A stretch of 32,869 bases of DNA from Acetobacter fallax (GCF_011516735.1 NZ_WOSX01000037.1:1-32869); one strand, 5' to 3'. Numbered from the stretch's first letter, positions 15,716-22,484 are shown. Notes: generated by a model not told the origin, from the letters alone. Made by a program: numbers and translations.

Positions 15716-16984
15716 GTGAAAGTCATCGTCCTCGGTGCCGGTGTCATTGGTGTCACAACCGCATGGTATCTGGCCAAACTCGGACACGAGGTCGAAGTCA
15801 TCGACCGCCAGCCCGCAGCCGGACTGGAAACTTCCTTCGCCAATGCCGGCCAGGTCTCTCCGGGCTATTCCACGCCCTGGGCCGCTCCCGGCCTGCCGGT
15901 CAAGGCGCTGAAATGGATGCTCGGCAGGCACAGCCCGCTCGTCATCCGCCCTGAAGCCCTCGACATGGCCATGCTCCGCTGGATCGGCGGCCTGCTGCTG
16001 AACTGCAACGAGCATGATTACGACATCAACAAGTCCCGCATGCTCCGCATCGCCGAATACAGCCGTGATTGTCTCACGGCCCTGCGTGATGAAACCGGCA
16101 TTACTTACGATGACCGTCAGAAAGGCCTGATCCAGCTCTTCCGCACCGACACTCAGATCGGCCACGCCAGCGAAGACATGCGCCTCCTCAGCGACAGCGG
16201 TATCCCTCACGATCTTTTCACCGTCGATCAGATCCTCGAACGCGAACCAGGCCTCAAAGGCGCCAGAGCCCTTCTCAAAGGCGGTCTTTATCTCCCCGGT
16301 GACGAATCCGGGGACGCCCACATGTTCACGCAGCGCCTCGCACAAAAAGCGGAAGAACTCGGTGTTACCTTCCGCTACGAGACCACCATCGAGGCCATCG
16401 ATGCTTCCGCCGACACCATCCTGGGCGTCCGCACCAGCGAAGGCCGTCTCACCGCCGACGCCTACGTTCTGGCCCTCGGCAGCTACTCCCCTCAGATCCT
16501 CCGGCCCCTCGGCATCCGCCTCCCGGTCTATCCGGTCAAAGGCTACTCGCTCACCCTCCCGGTCACCGACGAAGACCGCGCCCCGGTCTCCACCGTCAAT
16601 GACGAGACCTTCAAGGTCGCCATTACCCGTCTCGGTGACCGCATTCGCATCGGCGGCACCGCGGAACTGACCGGCTTCGATCTCCGCCTCAGCCCCGACC
16701 GGCGCGAAACGCTCGAACTCTCCTTCTCGGAACTTTACGGCGGAGGTGATCTCTCCCAGGCCACCTACTGGGCCGGCCTGCGTCCAAATACGCCTGACGG
16801 AACCCCGATCGTTGGCCCGTCAAAGAAGTTCGGCAATCTGTGGCTCAATACCGGTCACGGCACCCTGGGCTGGACCATGGCTGCCGGCTCGGGCCGCATC
16901 CTCGCCGATCAGATCCACGGTCGGAAACCAAACATCCCTGTGCTGGATCTGTCCGTGGATCGCTACGTCCGCGCGTTTGCATAG
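15716..16984 (+). CDS. dadA: D-amino acid dehydrogenase small subunit
   Basis: The 422-residue FAD enzyme oxidatively deaminates D-amino acids, mainly D-alanine, to 2-oxo acids and ammonia and passes electrons to the quinone pool at the inner membrane. The FAD motif GAGVIG is at residues 7-12. SFANAGQVSPGYSTPWAAPG (35-54) is the DadA signature. The C-terminal DAO domain contains YWAGLRPNTPDGTPIVG and LNTGHGTLGWTMAAGSG. The start is GTG at 15716 with AAAGGAA about 7 bases upstream, and the N-terminus MKVIVLGAG is standard. It stands alone, while alanine racemase lies 10 kb upstream in the same orientation. A repeat copy follows 20 bases after the stop. Confidence 0.96.
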   Translation: MKVIVLGAGVIGVTTAWYLAKLGHEVEVIDRQPAAGLETSFANAGQVSPGYSTPWAAPGLPVKALKWMLGRHSPLVIRPEALDMAMLRWIGGLLLNCNEHDYDINKSRMLRIAEYSRDCLTALRDETGITYDDRQKGLIQLFRTDTQIGHASEDMRLLSDSGIPHDLFTVDQILEREPGLKGARALLKGGLYLPGDESGDAHMFTQRLAQKAEELGVTFRYETTIEAIDASADTILGVRTSEGRLTADAYVLALGSYSPQILRPLGIRLPVYPVKGYSLTLPVTDEDRAPVSTVNDETFKVAITRLGDRIRIGGTAELTGFDLRLSPDRRETLELSFSELYGGGDLSQATYWAGLRPNTPDGTPIVGPSKKFGNLWLNTGHGTLGWTMAAGSGRILADQIHGRKPNIPVLDLSVDRYVRAFA

Positions 16985-17235
16985 CCTCTGTGGTCGTTAA
17001 GTGCTGGCTCCTTTCCAGGGCTTTGCCCTGGAACCCACCAAAGGTCACAGACCTCTGGAAACCATTTTATTATAAACAAATCGGGGTGCAGGGGCCGTCG
17101 TGCGCAGCACGCCTTCGCGTGACGGTCCCTGCCGGGTCCGGGCAGAGCCCGGATTATGGCCAGCCCTTTGAAAAATCACAGATCGACACACAATGCTAAC
17201 AGAGCCTTTGTAAAGGTGCCGGAGGACGGATCGTG
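16985..17235. other. Abrupt GC-skew switch (candidate replichore boundary or inversion junction)
   Basis: Plus-strand lines I counted by hand change sign across this gap regardless of gene direction. Left side: 5041-5100 (plus-strand gene) has 13 G and 26 C; 13441-13500 (minus-strand gene) has 15 G and 23 C. Right side: 19081-19140 (plus-strand gene) has 28 G and 10 C; 27061-27120 (minus-strand gene) has 26 G and 12 C. The change is visible between the end of dadA and about 17.25 kb. C-to-G polarity is that of an origin, or of one end of a large inversion. I found no DnaA-box cluster here. Confidence 0.6.
17004..17217. repeat. Composite intergenic repeat, copy 8, at the strand-composition switch
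   Basis: The copy begins TTTCCAGGGCTTTGCCCTGG (a hairpin), then CCAAAGGTCACAGACCT, an ATTTTATTATAAAC spacer, the GTGCGCAGCACGCC/GCGTGACGG module and CGGGCAGAGCCCG. From 17042 it matches bases 1-175 closely in the same orientation, with an unbroken match of more than 50 bases over the GC-rich core. It lies exactly where the plus strand changes from C-rich to G-rich. Confidence 0.88.
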
Positions 17236-17337
17236 CCTTTTCAGGACGGTGTTCTGCCTTCTGTGAAATGGAGGAGGCTGGCGGACGATGGCTGGTCCGG
17301 GCGGGGTCTCGAGGGCGTTTCCAGGGAAGTTTCGATA

Positions 17338-17354
17338 CAGAAATATGATTTCTG
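17338..17354. promoter_or_regulatory. Perfect 7+3+7 palindrome
   Basis: CAGAAAT-ATG-ATTTCTG is a perfect inverted repeat in the gap between dadA and the small exported protein gene. Its size suits a dimeric DNA-binding protein. It lies about 175 bases upstream of the ATG at 17528. Confidence 0.4.
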
Positions 17355-17402
17355 CCATAGTTTGGCCTTGATCTGGCAACCAGGGGAGATCACAATGCGT
17401 TA

Positions 17403-17434
17403 CGGCGGTGTTACCTAAATTGTAACGTCTGCCG
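17403..17434. promoter_or_regulatory. Nested dyad upstream of small exported protein gene
   Basis: GTTAC (17410-17414) and GTAAC (17422-17426) flank CTAAATT. CGGC (17403-17406) and GCCG (17431-17434) extend the symmetry outward. This operator-like structure ends about 94 bases before the ATG at 17528. Which protein binds is unknown. The surrounding 17218-17527 stretch otherwise holds only weak open frames. Confidence 0.35.
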
Positions 17435-17527
17435 GAGTAATGAAGGCAGGACGCTGGTTGACATGCGGGATGGGTTTCCGCGGATCCGGTGTTCTGAAGG
17501 ACCATGAGGCGCAGGGAGGAGACAGTC

Positions 17528-17677
17528 ATGCATAGTCTGACACTTGTTCTGGCTGCTGCTGCGATCGGCCTTGGTTTTGCCGCGTCGGAGCATATCAGTT
17601 CCAGCAATCCGGTCGCACATGAGCATGTGAGACATCATGCCGGAGCGCCGAAAGCGGCTGCGTCGGACGGACTCTGA
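17528..17677 (+). CDS. 49-residue exported His-containing small protein
   Basis: The ORF reads MHSLTLVLAAAAIGLGFAAS then a hydrophilic tail with HEHVRHH and a small Ala/Gly-rich end. GGAGGAGACAGTC precedes the ATG, giving a strong ribosome-binding site about 6 bases away. The hydrophobic N-terminus is a signal peptide or membrane anchor; the exposed part carries five closely spaced histidines and might bind a metal. The frame stays open after the UGA at 17675-17677 for another 43 codons with protein-like sequence, so this may be the front half of an interrupted gene. No family is recognised. Confidence 0.55.
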   Translation: MHSLTLVLAAAAIGLGFAASEHISSSNPVAHEHVRHHAGAPKAAASDGL

Positions 17678-17809
17678 GTTCAGGTCTGTCCTGTTGCGGT
17701 GGGGGAGCCGGACGACCGGTGTGGCTGGCTTCTGCGTCGTGCCGACGGGCGCTGTGATGAAGTGTCCGTGGCGTTTGCGGATGGCCGTAGCGTAATCGGT
17801 TCTGTCTGA
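17678..17809 (+). pseudogene. In-frame continuation after UGA of the small exported protein gene
   Basis: Directly after the UGA, in the same frame, 43 codons read VQVCPVAVGEPDDRCGWLLR and then a segment including GRCDEVSVAFADGRSVIGSV. The three cysteines and alternating beta-like pattern look like a small secreted domain, not random translation. No ribosome-binding site precedes a start inside it. The simplest reading is a nonsense mutation in a gene of about 93 codons; UGA readthrough is the alternative. Confidence 0.4.
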
Positions 17810-17883
17810 GATTTTGACGCACGTCATTGCGGAACGATGTGACCTGTTGTGTGTTTTCTCAACATATGTTGGGGACGGCTGCT

Positions 17884-18654
17884 ATGGGACGCGTATCGGG
17901 AAAAACAGCTCTTGTGACGGGTGCTGCACTGGGGATTGGCAAGGCCACGGCGCAGTTGCTGGCGCGTGAAGGTGCCAGGGTTGTCGTCAGTGACATGAAG
18001 GTCGCAGAGGGGCAGGCGACTGTAGCCGAAATTAAGGCGGCTGGTGGTGAGGCCATCTTCACGGAGCTGAATGTGACGCGCGAGGAGGACTGGCAGCGGG
18101 TTATTGCTGAAGTTCTTCAGGTATATGGGCAGCTTGATATTACGGTCAACAATGCCGGAATTGCGTATACCGGCACGGTTGAAAGCACGAGTCTCGCGGA
18201 CTGGCGACGGGTTCAGTCGATCAATCTGGACGGTGTTTTCCTTGGCACGAAATACGCTGTTGAGGCGATGAAACCACATAAGCGCGGGTCGATCATCAAT
18301 CTGTCCTCGATTGAGGGACTGATCGGCGATCCGACGCTGGCGGCTTATAATGCGAGCAAGGGCGGGGTTCGGATTTTCACAAAGTCGGCGGCGCTGCATT
18401 GTGCGAAATCCGGTTATAATATCAGGGTGAATTCGGTTCATCCCGGCTATATATGGACGCCGATGGTGCAGGGGCTGACGGGCGGGACGGCGGATCAGGT
18501 GGCGGCGCGGCAGAAACTGGTTGATCTGCATCCGATCGGTCATCTGGGTGAGCCGGATGACATTGCTTATGGCATTCTGTTTCTGGCTTCCGATGAGTCG
18601 AAGTTTATGACGGGCAGTGAGCTGGTCATTGATGGCGGATATACGGCTCAGTAG
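17884..18654 (+). CDS. Short-chain dehydrogenase, R-specific alcohol dehydrogenase (LbADH)-like
   Basis: The 256-residue classical SDR has the cofactor motif TGAALGIG (12-19), NNAG (89-92), the structural Asn N114, the catalytic Ser of LSSIEG (S142), and Y155-x3-K159. The sequence strongly resembles the Lactobacillus R-specific alcohol dehydrogenase, including SSIEGLIGDPTLAAYNASKG, VNSVHPGYIWTPMV and the last residues DGGYTAQ. In that enzyme the C-terminal glutamine coordinates magnesium. D37 at the end of the second beta strand points to NAD rather than NADP. It would reduce ketones or oxidise secondary alcohols; the true substrate is unknown. ATG 17884 is chosen for GGGGAC 8 bases upstream and the family N-terminus; ATG 17866 is an in-frame alternative. 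Confidence 0.9.
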   Translation: MGRVSGKTALVTGAALGIGKATAQLLAREGARVVVSDMKVAEGQATVAEIKAAGGEAIFTELNVTREEDWQRVIAEVLQVYGQLDITVNNAGIAYTGTVESTSLADWRRVQSINLDGVFLGTKYAVEAMKPHKRGSIINLSSIEGLIGDPTLAAYNASKGGVRIFTKSAALHCAKSGYNIRVNSVHPGYIWTPMVQGLTGGTADQVAARQKLVDLHPIGHLGEPDDIAYGILFLASDESKFMTGSELVIDGGYTAQ

Positions 18655-18692
18655 GGCGATCGTTGTTCGGGGCTCTGCGGTCCCGGCCGGAG

Positions 18693-18717
18693 CCGGACAT
18701 ATCGGAACCGGACATAT
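18693..18717 (+). repeat. Two CCGGACATAT direct repeats upstream of amidotransferase-like gene
   Basis: CCGGACATAT occurs at 18693-18702 and 18708-18717, 15 bases apart. The second copy overlaps TATACT (18715-18720), a good -10 hexamer for the gene starting at 18750. It may be a regulator site overlapping the promoter. Confidence 0.35.
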
Positions 18718-18749
18718 ACTGGCGTGAGGCTTTGTTTTATGGGAGCGGC

Positions 18750-19472
18750 ATGACGGCTTCTCTTCCTCTTATTGGTGTGACACTCGATCAGGAGCCTGGC
18801 GGCCCAGGGCAGTATTCGGCTTTCCCCTGGTATGCTGTGCGGGCGAATTACATGAGTGCGGTGGTGAAGGCTGGCGGATTGCCGGTCGCATTGTCGCATA
18901 TGCCGTGTCTGGCGGCAGAGGTGGTGTCCCGTCTGGACGGTCTGGTTGTGACCGGTGGGGCATTTGATATTGATCCGGCGCTGTATGGCGAAGCGCGGGA
19001 TGAGCGGACGCCGCTGCTCAAGCCTGGTCGGACACAGGCGGAGCTGAAGCTGATTGAGGCGGCGCGGGCGCGGGGGATTCCGGTATTCGGGATTTGTGGC
19101 GGGATGCAGTTGCTGGCGGCGGTTCTGGGCGGGACGTTGTATCAGGACATTGAGGTAGCGATCCCGGGTGCGTTGCCGCATGAGCAGCCGAACCCGCGGG
19201 ATGAGGCCGGACATTGTGTTTCGGTTGTGCCGGGGACGCGGCTGGCGGGAATTGTGGGGCGGGCTTCGATGGCGGTGAATTCGTCGCATCATCAGGCGGT
19301 ACGTGATCCGGGGCAGGCGGTTGTGTCGGCGCGTGCTGAAGATGGAGTGATCGAGGCGATTGAGGACTCTGAGGCGGTGTTTTGTATCGGGGTGCAGTGG
19401 CATCCCGAGTTTTCGATTGATCCCGGGGATCGGGCGTTGTTCGCGGCGTTTGTTGCGGCGGCGCGGGGTTGA
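18750..19472 (+). CDS. Class I glutamine amidotransferase-like hydrolase (PuuD/peptidase C26 family)
   Basis: The 240-residue protein is a gamma-glutamyl-gamma-aminobutyrate hydrolase-type enzyme, which cleaves gamma-glutamyl amide bonds in polyamine breakdown. The catalytic triad is visible: C116 in FGICGGMQ, H218 and E220 in QWHPEF. TGGAFDIDPALYG (68-80) is typical of PuuD-like proteins, and SSHHQAV (178-184) is a conserved loop. ATG 18750 is chosen because GGGAG lies 4 bases upstream and the family N-terminus (PLIGVT) follows; a longer in-frame start at 18663 has no support. No other puu genes are nearby, so the substrate is uncertain. It lies 95 bases after the SDR gene on the same strand. 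Confidence 0.88.
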   Translation: MTASLPLIGVTLDQEPGGPGQYSAFPWYAVRANYMSAVVKAGGLPVALSHMPCLAAEVVSRLDGLVVTGGAFDIDPALYGEARDERTPLLKPGRTQAELKLIEAARARGIPVFGICGGMQLLAAVLGGTLYQDIEVAIPGALPHEQPNPRDEAGHCVSVVPGTRLAGIVGRASMAVNSSHHQAVRDPGQAVVSARAEDGVIEAIEDSEAVFCIGVQWHPEFSIDPGDRALFAAFVAAARG

Positions 19473-19496
19473 GAGGACAGGGTGTCGTTTCCTGTT

Positions 19497-20075
19497 GTTA
19501 TGTGCTGGCGCTGTCTCAGGGCTTTGTCCCGGGGCCACCAGAAGTCACAGACCTTTGGAAAGGCTCTGTTGTCGTTAAGTGTTGATCTGTGATTTTTCAA
19601 AGGGTTAGAAAAAGATCGGGCTCTGCCCGAACCCGGAAGGGGTCGCGGCCCCCTTCACCCCAATCTGTTGATAAATAAGCATGCTTCCAAAGGTCTGTGA
19701 CCTTTGGTCAGTTCCAGGGCAAAGCCCTGGGAAGGAACCAACACTTAACGACAACAGAGCCTTTGGAAAGGCTCTGTTGTCGTTAGGTGTTGATCTGTGA
19801 TTTTTTCAAAGGGTTAGAAAAAGATCGGGCTCTGCCCGAACCCGGAAGGGGTCGCGGACCCCTTCACCCCAATCTGTTGATAAATAAGTATGTTTCCAAA
19901 GGTCTGTGACCTTTGGTGGGTTCCAGGGCAAAGCCCTGGGAAGGAGCCAACACTTAATGACAACAGAGCCTTTGCAAACCATTGTATTATAAATACATCG
20001 GGGTGCAGGAGCCTGCGGTCCGTGCCAGGTTCGGGCAGAGTCAGATCTTCCGCCAATCCTTTGCAAACTGTTTAT
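19497..20075. repeat. Composite intergenic repeat, copy 9, with a tandem duplication
   Basis: The block contains the hairpins CCAGGGCAAAGCCCTGG (twice), CGGGCTCTGCCCG (twice), GGGGTCGCGGACCCC-type arms, and AGGTCTGTGACCTTTGG. A unit of about 208 bases from 19553 to 19760 is repeated at 19761-19969 with few changes (one extra T in a T-run, GGCCCCC versus GGACCCC, CAGTTCC versus GGGTTCC). The tail to 20075 resembles copies 1 and 8. No credible protein is encoded; the open frames across it are products of the repeat. Confidence 0.9.
19741..19790. repeat. Long near-perfect palindrome at the tandem-repeat junction
   Basis: The left arm ACACTTAACGACAACAGAGC and right arm GCTCTGTTGTCGTTAGGTGT pair over 21 bases with a single mismatch, around the loop TTTGGAAA. 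It is created where the end of the first repeat unit meets the start of the second. Such a structure could extrude as a cruciform or act as a strong RNA hairpin. Confidence 0.8.
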
Positions 20076-20391
20076 TTTAATGATTTCAGGTGAATGGGGG
20101 CGGCGACCTGTTCCGAGTTTGGGGCAGGGCTGCTTTCACCTGCCTACTTCTGCCCTGACATCTGCCAGCCCCGGTTGTTTCGGGAAACAGCCTTCTTTTA
20201 TAAGCAGGGATCTGAGGGCATGCACCCCTTTGCCGGTTCGGGCCGAGGCCCTGCCACGGCGCAGCATGGCTGGTGAACGCGCCTGCTTGTGGCTGCCATA
20301 TACCGGCGCGGGAGTTTGTTCTATGGGAACCGCATCAGCGTTGCACGGTCGAGAGCCCTGACGCAGAGTTTTTGTCCGGGGGAGAACGGTG
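20076..20391. other. Gap with a degenerate repeat remnant before the pseudouridine synthase gene
   Basis: Around 20190-20260 there are eroded repeat modules (TTTGCCGGTTCGGGCCGAGG then CCCTGCC). At 20298-20335 a 38-base stretch resembles the upstream region of the amidotransferase-like gene (18714-18751), with 30 of 38 identical by my alignment. No open frame here is convincing. Confidence 0.5.
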
Positions 20392-21177
20392 ATGAGCGAA
20401 GAGGTGCAGGACGGTGGCGCGCAGGATAGCGGCGCGAAAGGTGAGCGGATTGCGAAGTGGCTGGCGCGGAGTGGTGTGGCGAGCCGTCGCGATGTGGAGC
20501 GGATGATTGAGGAGCGGCGGGTTTCGCTCAATGGGACGGTTGTGGAGCATCCGGCGACGTTTGTGACGTCGATTGATGCGGTGGCGGTTGATGGCAAGGT
20601 GATTGACGGGCCGGATCGCACGCGGCTCTGGCGCTATCACAAGCCGGACGGGCTGGTGACGACGCACCGCGATCCGGAGGGGCGGAAGACGGTGTTTGAG
20701 TCGCTGCCGGAGGGGATGCCGCGGGTTGTGAGTGTCGGGCGGCTGGATCTGAACAGTGAAGGCCTGCTGCTGCTGACCAATGACGGGGCGCTGGCGCGGA
20801 AGCTGGAGTTGCCGTCCAACGGCTGGTTGCGGCGGTATCGGGTGCGCGTGTTTGGCGTGGTTGATGAGCGGCGGCTGGCGGAACTTGCGAAGGGCAGTGT
20901 TCTTGACGGCGTGAAGTATGGCCCGATCGAGGCGGCGATGGACTCGCGCAAGGGCGATAATGCGTGGCTGACGGTCTCTCTGCGCGAGGGCAAGAACCGC
21001 GAAGTGCGGAAGGTGATGCAGGGGCTGAACCTGCATGTGAGCCGGCTGATCCGCACTTCGTACGGGCCGTTTCCGCTCGGGGAGTTGCAGCCCGGGGAAC
21101 TGGAGGAGGTTCAGTCCCGGGTGATTAAGGCCCAGATTCCGCGGGATGTGGAGCCGGATGCGGCGAAGCGGCGGTAG
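20392..21177 (+). CDS. rluB: 23S rRNA pseudouridine synthase, RsuA/RluB family
   Basis: The 261-residue enzyme isomerises a uridine in rRNA, most likely U2605 of 23S rRNA by family resemblance. An N-terminal S4 RNA-binding domain (about 17-62, RIAKWLARSGVASRRDVERM) is followed by the catalytic domain with VSVGRLDLNSEGLLLLTNDG (113-132). The nucleophile is D119. EGKNREVRKVM is the second signature. The C-terminus lacks the very long basic tail seen in some alphaproteobacterial homologues. GGGGGAG about 8 bases upstream supports ATG 20392; the GTG immediately before it is unlikely. RluB versus RluE or RsuA assignment is by general similarity. rsmD follows 131 bases later, so both may act in ribosome maturation from one transcript. 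Confidence 0.9.
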   Translation: MSEEVQDGGAQDSGAKGERIAKWLARSGVASRRDVERMIEERRVSLNGTVVEHPATFVTSIDAVAVDGKVIDGPDRTRLWRYHKPDGLVTTHRDPEGRKTVFESLPEGMPRVVSVGRLDLNSEGLLLLTNDGALARKLELPSNGWLRRYRVRVFGVVDERRLAELAKGSVLDGVKYGPIEAAMDSRKGDNAWLTVSLREGKNREVRKVMQGLNLHVSRLIRTSYGPFPLGELQPGELEEVQSRVIKAQIPRDVEPDAAKRR

Positions 21178-21308
21178 TTTTTTCTTCGGGGCTTTGCGCT
21201 GACACCTGCGAAGGGGCGCGGCCTCTTTGAGTTATTTTCTGATTCAATGAGAGGCAGGAGGCTGCGCTTCCTGCCGGTGGACGGGGCAGTGCCCCGCGAG
21301 GCTGGCTG

Positions 21309-21875
21309 ATGCGGATTATTGCGGGAAGCAGACGGGGGCGCGTGCTGGAAGCGCCTTTCGGGAGTGCCACGCGGCCGACGGCGGACCGGGTGCGGCAGGC
21401 GTTGTTTGACATGCTGCTTCATGCGCCCTGGGGGGGGATGGAGTGCATTGAAGGCGCGCGGGTGGTGGACGGGTTTGCCGGGACCGGGGCTCTGGGACTG
21501 GAGGCGCTGTCGCGCGGAGCGGCGTTCTGCACATTTTTTGAGGTTGACCGGGCGGCGCTGGGGGCATTGCGGGCAAATCTTGCCGGCTGTCGGATGCGTG
21601 AGATGGCGCAGGTTTTTGCCGGCAGCGTGCTGAGGCCGAAGCGGGCTGTGGCACCGTGCGGCCTGGTATTCCTTGACCCGCCATACGGGCTGGGATTGCC
21701 CGCCCAGGCGTTGGCGGCGCTGTTCGGAGCGGGATGGATCGCGCCGGACGCGCTGATCGTGGTGGAGACCGGGCGGGATGAGGAAGCGCCGGTTGAGGGG
21801 GTGGAAATTCTGGCTGAGCGTATGCACGGCGCGGCACGGCTGTGGGTCTGGCGGGCTGGCGGTGAGGCGGGATGA
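21309..21875 (+). CDS. rsmD: 16S rRNA (guanine(966)-N2)-methyltransferase
   Basis: The 188-residue SAM-dependent enzyme methylates G966 of 16S rRNA in the assembled small subunit. It opens with MRIIAGSRRGRVLEAP and TRPTADRVRQALFDML (21-36), both RsmD hallmarks. The SAM-binding motif I is DGFAGTGALGLEAL (54-67), and the catalytic motif IV is FLDPPYG (121-127). GAGG stands 7 bases before the ATG. It lies between the pseudouridine synthase and yigZ genes; yigZ starts 9 bases after its stop, so they are probably cotranscribed. Confidence 0.95.
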   Translation: MRIIAGSRRGRVLEAPFGSATRPTADRVRQALFDMLLHAPWGGMECIEGARVVDGFAGTGALGLEALSRGAAFCTFFEVDRAALGALRANLAGCRMREMAQVFAGSVLRPKRAVAPCGLVFLDPPYGLGLPAQALAALFGAGWIAPDALIVVETGRDEEAPVEGVEILAERMHGAARLWVWRAGGEAG

Positions 21876-21884
21876 CGCGGGGCG

Positions 21885-22484
21885 ATGGCTGAGACGCTGA
21901 CCGGGACGGCACTATTTGAAAAAGAGATAAAGAAGAGCCGGTTTATTGCGCAGGCGGCGCCGGTCGGGACCGAGGAAGAGGCGCTGGCTTTTATTCGGGA
22001 GGTTTCTGATTCAGAGGCGCGGCATAATTGCTGGGCATGGAAGATCGGGGCGCAGTATCGCTCGTATGATGCGGATGAGCCCGGTGGGACGGCGGGGCGA
22101 CCGATTTTGCAGGTGATTGAGGCGCAGGGGCTGGACCGGGTTGCTGTTGTGGTGACGCGCTGGTTTGGCGGGATCAAGCTGGGTGCGGGTGGTCTGGTCC
22201 GGGCCTATGGCGGGACGGCGGCGGAGTGTCTGCGGCTGGCGGCGCGGGAGGAGATTGTCGAACGGACGCGGATCTCGTTTCACTGTCCGTTTTCGGATCT
22301 GGCGCTGGTGGGGGCGCGGCTGCCGTCGCTGGGAGCGCTGGTTGAGTCGGAAACGTTTGATGCGGAGGGGGCGGCTTATGTTGTCGCGGTGCCGTGTGAC
22401 GTGGTGCCGGAGGTGCTGGTGCGGCTGGCGGATCTGACGAGCGGGCGGATTGCGGGCAGGGTTGTGGAGGAGGCGGAGCTGTAA
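21885..22484 (+). CDS. yigZ: IMPACT/YigZ family protein
   Basis: The 199-residue protein has the UPF0029/IMPACT N-terminal domain: KKSRFIAQAAPV, ARHNCWAWKIG, DADEPGGTAGRPILQVIEAQ, VVVTRWFGGIKLGAGGLVRA and YGGTAAECLR. It also has a shorter C-terminal EF-G-like domain. The bacterial role is not settled; eukaryotic IMPACT regulates Gcn2 and some bacterial members have been called peptidase or translation factors. It directly follows rsmD with a 9-base gap, suggesting a translation-linked operon. Confidence 0.92.
   Translation: MAETLTGTALFEKEIKKSRFIAQAAPVGTEEEALAFIREVSDSEARHNCWAWKIGAQYRSYDADEPGGTAGRPILQVIEAQGLDRVAVVVTRWFGGIKLGAGGLVRAYGGTAAECLRLAAREEIVERTRISFHCPFSDLALVGARLPSLGALVESETFDAEGAAYVVAVPCDVVPEVLVRLADLTSGRIAGRVVEEAEL

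Noticed and set aside
17233..17418. 61-codon open frame with GGAGGAC before a GTG
   Set aside because: The ribosome-binding match is fair, but the translation has no recognisable pattern and crosses two palindromes; likely chance.
16985..17880. Replication origin with DnaA boxes
   Set aside because: The skew switch invites this, but I see no cluster of TTATNCACA-type boxes and no origin-linked genes, so an origin is not annotated as a feature.
1..20075. CRISPR array
   Set aside because: The repeats are long, mosaic, irregularly spaced by kilobases and inverted in places; no regular short repeat-spacer pattern exists.
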